Origin: Microbulbifer yueqingensis
GTDB lineage: Bacteria; Pseudomonadota; Gammaproteobacteria; Pseudomonadales; Cellvibrionaceae
Length of the DNA stretch: 64,000 nt
Direction: 5' to 3'
Assembly (NCBI RefSeq): GCF_900100355.1
Contig: NZ_FNFH01000005.1
Span: 237,966 to 301,965 of the forward strand
Shown: piece after piece, positions 1-9,584 of the stretch
Numbering within the stretch: the stretch's first letter is position 1
How the letters are laid out: every line of letters begins with the position of its first letter
The notes under the pieces: model-generated
The model's database searches: none
Seen by the model: the letters and a program-made list of their open reading frames with translations, nothing else
Told to the model about the DNA's origin: nothing
Program-made: the position numbers and the translations under genes

Positions 1-535
1 CCAGGCCGGCGGCCGCCGCCAGACTGCGGTAAATCGCCACGTGACCCAGGTCCAGGTGAATCTGCTCGACGCCTGCCAGCAGCAGGCTCTCGAGCATCAG
101 GGAGATGACCTCGATATCGGCCTGCAGGCTGTCCACGCCGTAGAGTTCGGCACCGATCTGGATGGGTGCGCGGGACCCCAGGGCCGTGCGCGGCCGGGTG
201 TGCAGCACCTGCCCGGCGTAGCACAGGCGATTGGCGCCGCTACGGGGAAAACTGTGCGCGTCGATACGCGCCGCCTGGGGCGTGATATCAGCGCGGATAC
301 CGAGTGTGCGGCCGGAGAGCTGGTCGGTGACCTTGAAGGTACTCAGGTCGATGTCGCGCCCCATGCCGATCAGCAGGGAATCGGTGAATTCCACCATCGG
401 CGGGATGATCAGGTCATAGCCCCAATTGTGGTAGAGGTCGAGCAAGCGGCGGCGCAGAGTCTCGATCCGCTTGGCATCCGCGGGCAGGATTTCGGCGATG
501 CCTTCGGGCAGCATCCAGCGGTCAGGTTGGGTCAT
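1..535 (-). CDS. hisZ: ATP phosphoribosyltransferase regulatory subunit HisZ (partial)
   Basis: Catalytically inactive histidyl-tRNA-synthetase-like protein that partners the short form of HisG in the first step of histidine biosynthesis. The N-terminal 178 residues are visible, beginning [12 protein letters not shown], with class II synthetase-like segments ([15 protein letters not shown], then [18 protein letters not shown]); the window edge removes the C-terminus. The start is the ATG at 535. In Pseudomonas hisZ also follows hflC. A strong terminator (594-623) lies between hflC and this gene, so hisZ probably has its own promoter in 536-593. HisRS itself is unlikely, because the expected N-terminal HisRS motif is absent and the gene neighbourhood is the hisZ one. 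Confidence 0.93.
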   Translation of the reverse strand, partial: MTQPDRWMLPEGIAEILPADAKRIETLRRRLLDLYHNWGYDLIIPPMVEFTDSLLIGMGRDIDLSTFKVTDQLSGRTLGIRADITPQAARIDAHSFPRSGANRLCYAGQVLHTRPRTALGSRAPIQIGAELYGVDSLQADIEVISLMLESLLLAGVEQIHLDLGHVAIYRSLAAAAGL

Positions 536-593
536 GATGGCAACAGGTGCTGATTACAGAGCAACGGGTGCCGGCCGGGGCCGGTCGGGATCC

Positions 594-623
594 CACACAA
601 AAAAACCGGGCAACGCCCGGTTT
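594..623 (-). terminator. Rho-independent terminator after hflC
   Basis: On the minus strand a 9-bp stem (AAACCGGGC / GCCCGGTTT) with a short loop is followed by a run of T residues. It sits about 100 bases past the hflC stop and upstream of hisZ. A second, GC-only palindrome without a T tract lies at 701-719 directly after the hflC stop. Confidence 0.8.
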
Positions 624-720
624 GGGTGATTTTACCATCAACTCGCCGGGGGAAGGTAGGGGTAACGGGGTGGCTCTCCACCGCATTTTTCTCCCTACCC
701 GTCCCGGCCGGGCCGGGACG

Positions 721-1596
721 CTATTCGCGGCCCCCGGCGTCCTTGAGGTAACGGAAGAACTCGCTGTCCGGCTCGATCAGTATCATGTCCGAGCGATCGC
801 TGAAGGACTCCCGGTACGCCTTGAGGCTGCGGGTAAAGCTATAGAATTCCGGGTCCTTGTTGAAGGCCTGGGCGTAGATGGAAGCCGCCAGGGCATCGCC
901 CTGACCGCGCAGCTCCTCGGCCTTGCGCTCAGCCTCGGCCTCGATCTCCACCACCTGGCGGTCGGCGTTGGCGCGGATACGCTCACTGGCCTCCTGGCCC
1001 TTGGCCCGGTGGTCACGAGCTTCCAACTCACGGCCGGCGCGCATGCGCTGGAATACCGACTCGGATACCTCCGGCGGCAGGTCGATGCGCTTGACCCGCA
1101 CGTCGATCACTTCCACGCCCAGGTTGCCCTGGGCAACCTGGTTGAGGTTCTTGGTGATCTCGGACATCAGCTCGTCGCGCTGGCCGCTCACCACCTCGTG
1201 CAGGTCGCGCACACCGAACTGGTTGCGCAGGCGGTCGTTGATCTGCTCTGACAGCAGCCGCACCGCATTGCGCTCGTCACCGCGGGTGGCGACGTAGAAG
1301 CGGCCCACATCAAAGATGCGGAACTTCGCATAGGAGTCCACCATCATGAACTTGTTTTCCGCATTCAGCATCCGCACCGGCTGGGAGTCCACGGTCTGGA
1401 TGCGGGCATCGAACTTGCGCAGTTCGTGCACCAGCGGGATCTTGAAGTAGAGGCCCGGCCCGTAGTCGGTCCGCACCAGCTCACCGAAGCGCAGCAGCAC
1501 GGCTTTTTCCGTCTCCTTGACCACGAAGGCACTGGAGGAAATCGCCAGTATTGCCAGCAGCAGCGCGGCAATGATTACCAGAGTTCTGTTGTTCAT
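721..1596 (-). CDS. hflC: FtsH protease modulator HflC
   Basis: Inner-membrane SPFH/band 7 protein that forms the HflKC cage around the FtsH protease and restrains it. The 291-residue product has one N-terminal membrane segment (about residues 7-26), then an SPFH domain (ETEKAVLLRFGELVRTDYGPGLYFKIPLV split over residues 29-60) and a long Ala/Glu/Arg-rich coiled coil ending in RAKGQEASERIRANAD and following helices. The length matches the family. It lies 11 bases downstream of hflK and is surely cotranscribed. The start ATG has a GGGGGAG ribosome site. Nothing unusual was seen. Confidence 0.96.
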   Translation of the reverse strand: MNNRTLVIIAALLLAILAISSSAFVVKETEKAVLLRFGELVRTDYGPGLYFKIPLVHELRKFDARIQTVDSQPVRMLNAENKFMMVDSYAKFRIFDVGRFYVATRGDERNAVRLLSEQINDRLRNQFGVRDLHEVVSGQRDELMSEITKNLNQVAQGNLGVEVIDVRVKRIDLPPEVSESVFQRMRAGRELEARDHRAKGQEASERIRANADRQVVEIEAEAERKAEELRGQGDALAASIYAQAFNKDPEFYSFTRSLKAYRESFSDRSDMILIEPDSEFFRYLKDAGGRE

Positions 1597-1607
1597 GCTT
1601 CTCCCCC

Positions 1608-2753
1608 TTAGCGTACGTCGCGGCTGCGGCGGCTGTTGGCGGCCTCGGTGCGGAGCCGGTCCACCACACGCTGGTAGACCTCGTCCACCACCTGGGTGGT
1701 CACGCCCTTGCGCTGCGCGCCGTTGTCGGCGCTGCGTTCCGCCAGTTTATCCAGCGGCAGGTACATAACGTTGTTGCCACCCTCGACGTCGACCATGACC
1801 TTGGAGGTGTTGCTCATCACGTCCTGCACCGCATCCAGGTATAGGCGCTCGCGGGTGACCTCCGGTGCCTGCTGGTATTCGTTCAGCAGCTGCTCGAAGC
1901 GCACCGTTTCACCGCGGGCCAGCTCGACCACGCGGGCCTTGTAGGCCTCGGCTTCCTCGAGGATGCGCTGGGCGCTACCACGGGCTACCGGGATCACCTG
2001 GTTGGCGTAGGCCTGGGCCTCGTTCTGCAGGCGCACCTCGTCCTCGCGGGCCTTGGTCACATCGTCAAACGCGTCCTGCACCTCGCGCGGTGCCTTGGCG
2101 TCGGTCAGGTTGACTACGTCGACGCGGATACCGGTCTGGTAGAGGTCAAGGTACTGCTGCAGGCGCTCCTGGGTCTCGGCGGAAACCTGGGTCCGGCTCT
2201 GGGAAATGACCCCGTTGAGGGTCGCGGATCCAACCACATGGCGCAGCGCGCTGTCGGTGGCCTCCTGCAGGCTCTTCAGCGGATCGGCCACGCGCAGGAC
2301 GAAGGATTCGGCGTCGTCGATGTGCCACTGCACCGTGAGCACCACCTCGACGATATTGGCATCCTCGGTCAGCATCTGGCCGGTGGTACGCTCGGTACGC
2401 ACCTCGGTCATGTTCACCTTGGTGACACTGTCGATCAGCGGTGGGTTCCAGTGCAGGCCTGAAGTCTCGCTGCTGTGATATTTGCCCAGCCGCAGGACAA
2501 CGGCCTGCTCATTGGCGTCCACCTGGTAGAACCCCAGCAGGCCGTAGAGCACGGCCACCACGATGGCCACCAGCGCCCAGGGGAAACGCCCCTCGCCGCC
2601 GGTATCACCGCCCCCGCCGCCAAACAGGCCACCAAGCTTGCGCTGCAACTTGCGCAGCAGCTCGTCCAGGTCCGGCGGGCCGTCATTGCGGTTATTGCCG
2701 CCACCGCTGCCCCAGGGGTCTTTGTTGTTGCCACCCGGCTCGTTCCAGGCCAT
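1608..2753 (-). CDS. hflK: FtsH protease modulator HflK
   Basis: Partner of HflC in the membrane-anchored HflKC complex on FtsH. The 381-residue protein begins with a Gly/Asn/Pro-rich cytoplasmic tail (MAWNEPGGNNKDPWGSGGG), typical of HflK. A single membrane helix (about residues 58-76, FPWALVAIVVAVLYGLLGFY) follows, then the SPFH domain with VDANEQAVVLRLGKY and a C-terminal coiled coil. It lies between hflX (80-base gap) and hflC (11-base gap), the standard hfq-hflX-hflK-hflC order. The start has GGAGTGAG upstream. Confidence 0.96.
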   Translation of the reverse strand: MAWNEPGGNNKDPWGSGGGNNRNDGPPDLDELLRKLQRKLGGLFGGGGGDTGGEGRFPWALVAIVVAVLYGLLGFYQVDANEQAVVLRLGKYHSSETSGLHWNPPLIDSVTKVNMTEVRTERTTGQMLTEDANIVEVVLTVQWHIDDAESFVLRVADPLKSLQEATDSALRHVVGSATLNGVISQSRTQVSAETQERLQQYLDLYQTGIRVDVVNLTDAKAPREVQDAFDDVTKAREDEVRLQNEAQAYANQVIPVARGSAQRILEEAEAYKARVVELARGETVRFEQLLNEYQQAPEVTRERLYLDAVQDVMSNTSKVMVDVEGGNNVMYLPLDKLAERSADNGAQRKGVTTQVVDEVYQRVVDRLRTEAANSRRSRDVR

Positions 2754-2833
2754 CGACTCACTCCAACTGTTTATCTGTATGGATCTTTAAACTTGTGACG
2801 GCATTCTACCATTGATCGCCGCCGCTTTTTGCC

Positions 2834-4132
2834 TCACTCGGCCGCGCGCCACTGCGGGCCGTCTGCTGCGCCGGCGAATGGCGCCAGCAGGCGCTGCAGG
2901 TCGCCGCGCGGTAACACCAATTCCAGCTCGCAGTCGCCGTTGTCGCGGTATTCCTCTCCCTTGACGGCATTCATCTCGTAGAGCTGCGCCCGCAGGCGCG
3001 AATGGCGGGCCGCCACCAGGAGGTGGCCGCGCACCATCTGTTCGCCGAGGCGCTCCGAGATGGCGTCCACCAGCAGCTCGCAGCCCTCGCCGGTAACCGC
3101 CGACAGCCACACGGCCCGCGGCACGCCGTCCGCGTCGCGGTCGATGGTGGGTTCCTTCGCCGCCAGCAGGTCAATCTTGTTGTATACCACCAGCTGCGGC
3201 AGGTCAGCCGCGCCGATCTCCTCCAGCACCAGCTGCACTTCTTCCATCAGTCGCAGGCGGTCGTCCGAGGCGGCGTCCACCACGTGCAGCAGCAGGGTGG
3301 CGCTGGCGGCCTCCTCCAGCGTGGCGCGAAATGCCTCGACCAGCCGGTGCGGCAAGTGCGACACGAAACCCACCGTGTCCGCCAGGATCATGCCCCCCAC
3401 ACTGGGCAGTTCCACCCGCCGCATGGTGGGATCCAGCGTCGCAAACAACTGGTCCCGGACATATACGCCGGCATCCGTCAGCCGGTTGAACAGGGTCGAC
3501 TTGCCTGCGTTGGTGTAGCCCACCAGCGACACGGTAGGCACCTCGGCACGGGTGCGGGCGCGGCGCCCCTGGTCCCGCTGGCGGCGCACCTTCTCCAGGC
3601 GTTTCTCGATCGAGTCGATACGCGCGCGCAGCAGTCGCCGGTCGGTCTCCAGCTGTGTTTCACCGGGACCGCGCAGGCCGATACCACCCTTCTGTCGTTC
3701 CAGGTGGGTCCAGCCGCGCACCAGCCGGGTGGCCATGTGTCTCAGCTGTGCCAGCTCCACCTGCAGTTTGCCCTCGTGGGTGCGGGCCCGCTGGGCGAAG
3801 ATATCCAGGATCAGGCCGGTGCGGTCCAGCACCCGGCAGCGCAGCTCGCGCTCAATATTGCGCTCCTGGCTCGGTGACAGGTTGTGATCGAAGATCACCA
3901 GCTCGGCGCCGTGCTCTCTCACCGCCTGCTGGATTTCCTCCAGCTTGCCGCGGCCCACAAAGGTGCGGGGATCCGGCTTGGCGCGCTGGCCGAAGATGAA
4001 GGTTACCGGGTCAGCACCCGCGGACAGGGCCAACTCCTCGAATTCGCGCGGGTCTTCCGGGCTGTCGATGGCCGACAGCTCAAGGTGCACCAGCACCGCC
4101 AGCTCACCGGATTCCGGACGTTCAAAAAACAA
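2834..4132 (-). CDS. hflX: Ribosome-associated GTPase HflX
   Basis: GTPase that binds 50S/70S ribosomes and rescues or splits stalled ribosomes under stress. The 432-residue protein has the N-terminal HflX domain (FVGRGKLEEIQ), the Gly-rich linker with RQKGGIGLRGPGETQLETD split around residue 165, and the GTPase motifs: G1 GYTNAGKST, G3 DTVGF and G4 YNKIDLL. The only start in frame is a TTG at 4132 because a stop lies just upstream; homologues begin with the same MFFER-like sequence, so the TTG is probably real. It lies downstream of hfq beyond a terminator-like hairpin, so partial readthrough from hfq is likely. Confidence 0.95.
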   Translation of the reverse strand: MFFERPESGELAVLVHLELSAIDSPEDPREFEELALSAGADPVTFIFGQRAKPDPRTFVGRGKLEEIQQAVREHGAELVIFDHNLSPSQERNIERELRCRVLDRTGLILDIFAQRARTHEGKLQVELAQLRHMATRLVRGWTHLERQKGGIGLRGPGETQLETDRRLLRARIDSIEKRLEKVRRQRDQGRRARTRAEVPTVSLVGYTNAGKSTLFNRLTDAGVYVRDQLFATLDPTMRRVELPSVGGMILADTVGFVSHLPHRLVEAFRATLEEAASATLLLHVVDAASDDRLRLMEEVQLVLEEIGAADLPQLVVYNKIDLLAAKEPTIDRDADGVPRAVWLSAVTGEGCELLVDAISERLGEQMVRGHLLVAARHSRLRAQLYEMNAVKGEEYRDNGDCELELVLPRGDLQRLLAPFAGAADGPQWRAAE

Positions 4133-4227
4133 TGGGATTTCTCAATTGTTGCGCGGGAGTCATTGTAGTCGCCTCCCGCAGCCGAATAGACAGGAACCGG
4201 GCGCCGCTACAGCCAGCGCCCAACCGC

Positions 4228-4250
4228 AAAAGCCCCGGGGGCCGGGGCTC
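4228..4250 (-). terminator. Terminator or attenuator between hfq and hflX
   Basis: On the minus strand an 8-bp GC-rich stem (AGCCCCGG / CCGGGGCT) with a 3-base loop is followed by only four T residues. It lies just past the hfq stop. The weak T tract suggests partial termination, giving more hfq than hflX-hflK-hflC message. Confidence 0.6.
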
Positions 4251-4275
4251 TCACTGCATCGAGGGGGAACCGGTA

Positions 4276-4563
4276 TCAGGCGAAGCTGTCGCGCTCACCG
4301 CCTTCACCAGCGCCCTCACCAGCACCGCCCTGGGCCGCCGGGTTGAGCAGCGGCACGCGCACCGCGCGCGATGGCACCACGGTGGAAATGGCGTGCTTGT
4401 ATACCATCTGGCTCACGGTGTTTTTCAGCAACACCACGAACTGGTCGAAAGATTCAATTTGCCCCTGAAGCTTGATGCCGTTTACGAGATAGATAGAAAC
4501 CGGGATACGCTCTTTGCGCAGAACATTGAGGTAAGGGTCTTGTAAGCTGTGCCCTTTTGACAT
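4276..4563 (-). CDS. hfq: RNA chaperone Hfq
   Basis: Hexameric Sm-like RNA chaperone that pairs small RNAs with mRNAs. The Sm1 part is seen as [20 protein letters not shown] followed by [15 protein letters not shown], and the Sm2 part contains the diagnostic YKHAIST. The product is 95 residues with a Gly/Glu-rich acidic C-terminal tail ([20 protein letters not shown]). An in-frame extension of six residues upstream was not used: the ATG at 4563 has AAGGAG eight bases before it, and MSKGHSLQ is the conserved N-terminus. It lies downstream of miaA with a 183-base gap that holds a short palindrome (4710-4728). Confidence 0.97.
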   Translation of the reverse strand: MSKGHSLQDPYLNVLRKERIPVSIYLVNGIKLQGQIESFDQFVVLLKNTVSQMVYKHAISTVVPSRAVRVPLLNPAAQGGAGEGAGEGGERDSFA

Positions 4564-4746
4564 CTTTTTTCTCCTTGTCAAAAGCTGGTAGCCGTATGCA
4601 GGCCATAATCGCGTCCGCGAACTCCGCGAACTAAGGGACGGTTACGGTTGAATACGCGTGCAAAATAGGTCGGAAACGCCCGACTCTGTGATAATAACTG
4701 ACTGATCAATGCCGGCCTGGAGCCGGCACACTCACGTTATGGCTGC

Positions 4747-5721
4747 TCAGGCGAGAAATTTCAAGGCTTCCGCCAAGATTTCATCATTTTTGCGCAGTGT
4801 GCCATCGGGCGCCTGCAGGTAAATGTGCGCCAGATCCGGCCAGCGGCGCAGCCAGGTGAGCTGGCGCTTGGCTAGTTGCCGGGTGGCAGCGATCCCCGCC
4901 TCGGCCATCTCATCGTAGGTGAGCTCGCCTGACAGGTACTGCCACACCTGGCGGTAACCCACTGCGCGGATCGCCGGCAGGTCCTCGTGCAGGTCTCCCC
5001 TCGCCCGCAGCCCGCGCACCTCTTCCACGAACCCACGCTCCAGCATTTGCCGGAAGCGCCGCTCGATGCGCTCGTGCAGCAGCGCGCGGTCCCGCGGCAA
5101 CAATGCCAGTTGCGTCACCCGGTAGTGATCGGTTACCGGCTCCCGCGCCTGCTCGCGGCGCAATTCCGACAGCGGCCGCCCCGTCAGGCGGTAGACCTCG
5201 AGACCCCGTTCGATGCGCACCGAATGATTGGGGTGCAGCTCGGCGGCGAGCTCCGGGTCCACTTGTGCCAGCTCGGCGTGCAGTGCCGGCCAGCCATCGC
5301 GCTGCGCTCGGGCCTCGATCTCGGCGCGCAGCCGCGGGTCCGCCTGTGGCAGCTCAGCCATTCCCTGCAGTAGAGCCCGGAAATAGAGCATGGTTCCGCC
5401 CACCAGCAGCGGAATACGGCCGGCGGCACTGATATCGGCCATCGCCGCCAGGGCATCGCGACGGAAATCCCCGGCCGAATAGGATTCAGAGGGATCGCAG
5501 ATATCGATCAGGCGGTGGGGGTAGCGCGCCAGTTCCTGCTCGCTGGGCTTGGCGGAGCCGATGTCCAGGCCGCGATAGACCAGCGCCGAGTCGACACTCA
5601 CCAGCTCTACGGGCAGGTGCTCACTGATGCCCATGGCCAGGTCGGTCTTGCCCGACGCGGTGGGGCCCATCAGGAAGATGGCCCGCGGCTTGTCATCATC
5701 GGGGCTGGCGCTCGGGCTCAA
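4747..5721 (-). CDS. miaA: tRNA dimethylallyltransferase MiaA
   Basis: Transfers a dimethylallyl group to A37 of tRNAs that read UNN codons. The P-loop [11 protein letters not shown] is near the N-terminus, followed by [17 protein letters not shown] and [16 protein letters not shown], which are MiaA signatures. No ATG precedes the P-loop in a sensible place. The best start is the TTG at 5721, which lies one base past the mutL stop with GGGGA upstream, giving 324 residues, the usual family size. A longer frame reaches back inside mutL but has no support. Coupled to mutL translation by proximity. Confidence 0.93.
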   Translation of the reverse strand: MSPSASPDDDKPRAIFLMGPTASGKTDLAMGISEHLPVELVSVDSALVYRGLDIGSAKPSEQELARYPHRLIDICDPSESYSAGDFRRDALAAMADISAAGRIPLLVGGTMLYFRALLQGMAELPQADPRLRAEIEARAQRDGWPALHAELAQVDPELAAELHPNHSVRIERGLEVYRLTGRPLSELRREQAREPVTDHYRVTQLALLPRDRALLHERIERRFRQMLERGFVEEVRGLRARGDLHEDLPAIRAVGYRQVWQYLSGELTYDEMAEAGIAATRQLAKRQLTWLRRWPDLAHIYLQAPDGTLRKNDEILAEALKFLA

Positions 5722-5722
5722 G

Positions 5723-7603
5723 TCACTGTCCCCGCATAAACCATTTGTCCATATCAGCCAGTTTAACCTCGGTCCAGGTGGGACGGCCGTGGTTGCACTG
5801 GCCACTGCGCTCGGTGCGCTCCATGTCCCGCAGCAGCGCATTCATTTCCGGCACCGTCAGCTTGCGGTTGGCCCGCACCGAACCGTGGCAGGCCATGGTG
5901 GACAACACCTCGTTGATGCGCTCGCCGATGCGGTCGCTGCCCCCCTGCGCCAGCAGGTCAGAGAGCACGTCGCGCACCAGCTGCTCCACTTCGGCGCCGT
6001 GCAGCATGGTCGGCACCTGGCGCACCAGCAGCGTCTCCGGGCCGGCCCGCTGGAGCACGAAGCCGAGCGCAGTGAAAACCTCGCTGCGCTCCTCGAAACA
6101 GTCGGCTTCGCGCTGGCTCACCGCCAGGCTCACCGGCACCAGCAGCGGCTGCGCCTGGATACCGCCGGCGGCGTGAGCCGCCTTCATCTGCTCATACACG
6201 ATGCGCTCGTGGGCCGCATGCATATCCACGACAATCAGCCCCTGGGCGTTCTGCGCCAGGATATAGATGCCGTGCAGCTGGGCCAGGGCGTAACCGAGCG
6301 GCGGGGCCTCCGCATCGTCAGGTGCAGGCGGCATGGCGACACCGGCGCCCGGCAGGGGCGCCGACCCGGGCCCGGAAGCGATGGCAGTTTCCGCCACGCC
6401 GGCGGACCCGGCATAAGGCTGGTGAAGGGTGCCATACCCCTGCATCTGCCCCTGCAGCCGCTCCGGCGCGGGTGATGACGACAGCGGCATGCGCTGCTGG
6501 CCGCCGAACTCACCGGCCGCCACGCCGGAGACCGCGGGGGCCGGGGAAGGCTGTATCACCTCGCCGGTGTCGGCGGCCACCTGCTCCCGCTCGCCCGGGC
6601 GCACGGACGCCAGCGCGCGGTGCAGGCTGCCGAACAGGAAATCGTGCACCAGGCGACTGTCGCGAAAACGCACCTCGTGCTTGGTGGGGTGCACATTCAC
6701 GTCCACCGATGCCGGGTCCAGCTCCAGGTAGAGCGCGAACGCCGGGTGGCGGCCGTGATAGAGCACGTCGGCAAAGGCCCGGCGTACCGCGTGGCTGACC
6801 ACTTTGTCGCGGATGGCCCGGCCGTTGACATAGAAAAACTGCAGGTCGGCCTGGGAGCGCGAGAAGGCCGGCTCTGCCACCCACCCCCACAGGCGCAGGC
6901 CACTGCGCTCTACATCGATATGCAGTGCATTCTGCATGAAGGCCGGCCCGCACACCTGGGCCACACGGCGCTCCATCTCCACCCGACCGCTGCCGGCGCG
7001 GAGGTTGTGCACACCCTTGCCGTTGTGGCGCAGGCTGATGGCCACATCGAAACGCGACAGGGCCAGGCGCTTGATGGTCTCATCGACCCGATTGAATTCG
7101 GTCTTCTCGGTGCGCAGGAACTTGCGCCGCGCGGGCGTATTGAAGAACAGGTCCCGGACATCGACGGTGGTGCCGCGGGGATGGGCCGCCGGCGCCACCT
7201 GCGCCTGCATGTCGCGCCCCTCGGCACTGACCTGCCAGCCCTTGCCACTCTCCTCGCGGCTGCTGGTCAGCTCCAGGCGTGCCACCGAGGAGATACTGGC
7301 CAGTGCCTCGCCGCGGAAACCGAGCGTGGCGACTGCCTCCAGGTCCTCGAGGGCATGGATCTTGGATGTGGCGTGGCGGGCCAGGGCCAGCGGCAGGTCG
7401 TCCTTGCCGATGCCCTTGCCGTTATCCCGCACCTTGATGCGCTTGATGCCGCCGTTATCGATCTCCACGTCGAGGCGGGTAGCGCCGGCGTCCAGGCTGT
7501 TCTCCAGCAATTCCTTGATCACGGACGCCGGGCGCTCCACTACCTCGCCGGCGGCGATCTGGTTGGCGAGGCGGGGGGAGAGCTGCTGGATCTTGTCGTG
7601 CAT
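5723..7603 (-). CDS. mutL: DNA mismatch repair protein MutL
   Basis: Links MutS mismatch recognition to strand incision. The N-terminal GHKL ATPase shows [15 protein letters not shown] and [13 protein letters not shown]; a Pro/Ala/Gly-rich linker covers roughly residues 335-430. The C-terminal dimerisation domain contains [21 protein letters not shown] and CNHGRPT, corresponding to the metal-binding motifs of endonuclease-type MutL (DQHAX2EX4E, ACR and CPHGRP). The Q of the first motif is M and the P of the last is N here. No mutH is visible. The 626-residue length is normal. It sits between the amidase gene and miaA, as in many gammaproteobacteria. Confidence 0.96.
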   Translation of the reverse strand: MHDKIQQLSPRLANQIAAGEVVERPASVIKELLENSLDAGATRLDVEIDNGGIKRIKVRDNGKGIGKDDLPLALARHATSKIHALEDLEAVATLGFRGEALASISSVARLELTSSREESGKGWQVSAEGRDMQAQVAPAAHPRGTTVDVRDLFFNTPARRKFLRTEKTEFNRVDETIKRLALSRFDVAISLRHNGKGVHNLRAGSGRVEMERRVAQVCGPAFMQNALHIDVERSGLRLWGWVAEPAFSRSQADLQFFYVNGRAIRDKVVSHAVRRAFADVLYHGRHPAFALYLELDPASVDVNVHPTKHEVRFRDSRLVHDFLFGSLHRALASVRPGEREQVAADTGEVIQPSPAPAVSGVAAGEFGGQQRMPLSSSPAPERLQGQMQGYGTLHQPYAGSAGVAETAIASGPGSAPLPGAGVAMPPAPDDAEAPPLGYALAQLHGIYILAQNAQGLIVVDMHAAHERIVYEQMKAAHAAGGIQAQPLLVPVSLAVSQREADCFEERSEVFTALGFVLQRAGPETLLVRQVPTMLHGAEVEQLVRDVLSDLLAQGGSDRIGERINEVLSTMACHGSVRANRKLTVPEMNALLRDMERTERSGQCNHGRPTWTEVKLADMDKWFMRGQ

Positions 7604-7662
7604 AAACGGGGATCTGCGCCTGCGGACAGGCTCCTACATTCAGAAATTCTTACAGTGGGGCC

Positions 7663-9045
7663 TCAGCCCGAGGGAATGGTCAGGGTCTGGCCCACCCGGA
7701 TGACCGAGTTGCGCATGCCGTTGACCTTCTTCAGCGCCGTCACTGATACGTTGTAGCGCGAGGCGATTGCCGACAGTGTGTCGCCCCGGGCAATCGTGTA
7801 CTCGCGCCGGCTGCCGCGGTTGGCCGCCAGCCAGGTGCCCGCCGGCGGGCGGCTGCTGAAGTGCGCCACTATACCCTCGCTGAGCTTTTCTGCCAGTCGG
7901 CGCTGGAATGCCGGGTCGCGCAGCTGCCTGGCCTCGTGGGGATTGGTGATAAAGCCAGTTTCCACCAGGATCGACGGCACGTCGGGGGAACGGAGCACCG
8001 CAAAGTTGGCCTGCTCCACCTGTTTCTTGTGCAGGTGGGTGACCTGGCCCAGCTGCGCCAGCACGCTCGCGCCCACATCCAGGCTGGCCGTCATGGTGGC
8101 GGTCATGGACAGGTCCAGCAACACCCCGGCCAGGGTATCGTCCTTGTCGCCCAGGCTTAGGCTGCCGGCGCCGCCAATCAGGTCGGACTCGTTTTCCCGC
8201 TGCGCGAGGAAGCGCGCCGTCTCACTGGTGGCACCGCGCGAGGAAACCGCGTAAACGCCAGCCCCGCGAGCATCCTTGCGGGTAAAAGCATCGGCATGGA
8301 TAGACACGAACAGGTCGGCGCGCAGCGCGCGACCCTTGTTGACCCGGTCCCGCAGCGGGATGTAGTAATCGCCGGTGCGCACCAGCTTGGCGGCGAAACC
8401 GGGCTTGCGATCGATGGCTTTATGCAGCTGGCGGCTGATGGCGAGCACCACGTCTTTCTCACGCAGTCCCCCCGGACCGGAGGCTCCCGGGTCCTCACCG
8501 CCATGGCCGGCATCGATAGCGATCACGATATCCCGCTCGCGGGCCACTTCCAGCAGGGTTTTCTCTTCCTGCTCGACCCGGTCGTACAGGTCGATCACCA
8601 GGCGGTCCGGCTTTTCCTCCAGCCTGCGCAGGGCAAAACTCCGCGGCCTGGTCGCCTGCTTGAGGTCCAGCACTACCCGCAGGTCCCTCTTGTTATGGCG
8701 GGCATGGCGCACCTGTGCGATGGGTGTACCGTCGAGCTCGAGAGCATCAAATGCCGCGGCGAGCCGCGTATCGCTCACATCGATCACGACCCGGTGGGGA
8801 TTACTCAGGGTAAACAGCTTGTGCTCCGCCGGCCCACTGAGGTCGAAAACCAGGCGTGTGTGGTCCGGCGCGCGCCACAGGCGCACGCTCTCCACTTCCG
8901 CCGCTTCGGCAATCACCGACAACAGCAGTGGCAGCGTCGCCAGCGTGCGGCCGATTGCACGGGGAGTGAAAAGGTGGAAGAGCGCCGCTACCAGCCTGTT
9001 TGCCGGGCCCGTTGCCGAGCCGCCAATCCGCCACGATCTTTTCAT
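7663..9045 (-). CDS. amiB: N-acetylmuramoyl-L-alanine amidase, AmiB type
   Basis: Periplasmic zinc amidase that cleaves the peptide side chain from peptidoglycan at the septum during daughter cell separation. In order, the 460-residue protein has an N-terminal export segment (hydrophobic TLATLPLLLSVIAEAA, residues about 34-49), an AMIN domain (VESVRLWRAPDHTRLVFDL), an Amidase_3 domain with the zinc motif IDAGHGGEDPGA, SIHADAF and the later ILVETGFITN containing the catalytic Glu, and a C-terminal LysM repeat (EYTIARGDTLSAIASRYNVS). AMIN targets it to the septum; LysM binds glycan. It lies between tsaE and mutL, the classic order. Confidence 0.95.
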   Translation of the reverse strand: MKRSWRIGGSATGPANRLVAALFHLFTPRAIGRTLATLPLLLSVIAEAAEVESVRLWRAPDHTRLVFDLSGPAEHKLFTLSNPHRVVIDVSDTRLAAAFDALELDGTPIAQVRHARHNKRDLRVVLDLKQATRPRSFALRRLEEKPDRLVIDLYDRVEQEEKTLLEVARERDIVIAIDAGHGGEDPGASGPGGLREKDVVLAISRQLHKAIDRKPGFAAKLVRTGDYYIPLRDRVNKGRALRADLFVSIHADAFTRKDARGAGVYAVSSRGATSETARFLAQRENESDLIGGAGSLSLGDKDDTLAGVLLDLSMTATMTASLDVGASVLAQLGQVTHLHKKQVEQANFAVLRSPDVPSILVETGFITNPHEARQLRDPAFQRRLAEKLSEGIVAHFSSRPPAGTWLAANRGSRREYTIARGDTLSAIASRYNVSVTALKKVNGMRNSVIRVGQTLTIPSG

Positions 9046-9101
9046 GGTTCAGCCCTGTTAACGTTATTCTGCCTTACATTCCCGCCGGTCATCCGGGAAG
9101 T

Positions 9102-9584
9102 TTATCCCAACAGGGAATTCATTGCCCCGAGCACCCGCACACCCTGCTCCGACTGTGCCCGGGCCCGCAGCGTGCGGCCGCGGTCCGGCACTCCCAGCTC
9201 CACCACGAGGTCCGCGTCCGGCAATACACCCTGCCCCCGCTCCGGCCACTCCACCAGGCTGAGGCAGTGTGGCCCGAAATAGTCGCGCACCCCCATGAAT
9301 TCCAGCTCCTCGGCGTCCCCGAGACGGTAGAGGTCGAAGTGGTACAGCCGCTGCTCGCCCAGCTCGTAGGGTTCCACCAGGGTGTAGGTGGGACTCTTGA
9401 CCGCACCGTGGTGCCCGAACGCCCGCAGCACACCCCGGCAGAAGGTCGTCTTGCCAGCGCCCAGCTGCCCGTGCAGGAATACCATCATCCCCTGGGGCAG
9501 GCCCGTCGCCAGGCAGGCGCGGCCAAGCGCCGCACCCGCGGTGACGGTGGCCTCTTCGTCCGCCAGCTTCCGTTTCAGTTCCAT
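9102..9584 (-). CDS. tsaE: tRNA threonylcarbamoyladenosine biosynthesis ATPase TsaE
   Basis: ATPase of the TsaBDE complex that makes t6A37 in ANN-decoding tRNAs. The P-loop GQLGAGKTTFCRG, SPTYTLVEPYELG, HFDLYRLGDAEELEFMG and LVEWPERG are all family signatures. The start is the ATG at 9584, which shares its A with the TGA stop of nnr (TGATG), so translation is coupled. A 33-residue upstream extension inside nnr was discarded. The product is 160 residues, the usual length. Confidence 0.95.
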   Translation of the reverse strand: MELKRKLADEEATVTAGAALGRACLATGLPQGMMVFLHGQLGAGKTTFCRGVLRAFGHHGAVKSPTYTLVEPYELGEQRLYHFDLYRLGDAEELEFMGVRDYFGPHCLSLVEWPERGQGVLPDADLVVELGVPDRGRTLRARAQSEQGVRVLGAMNSLLG

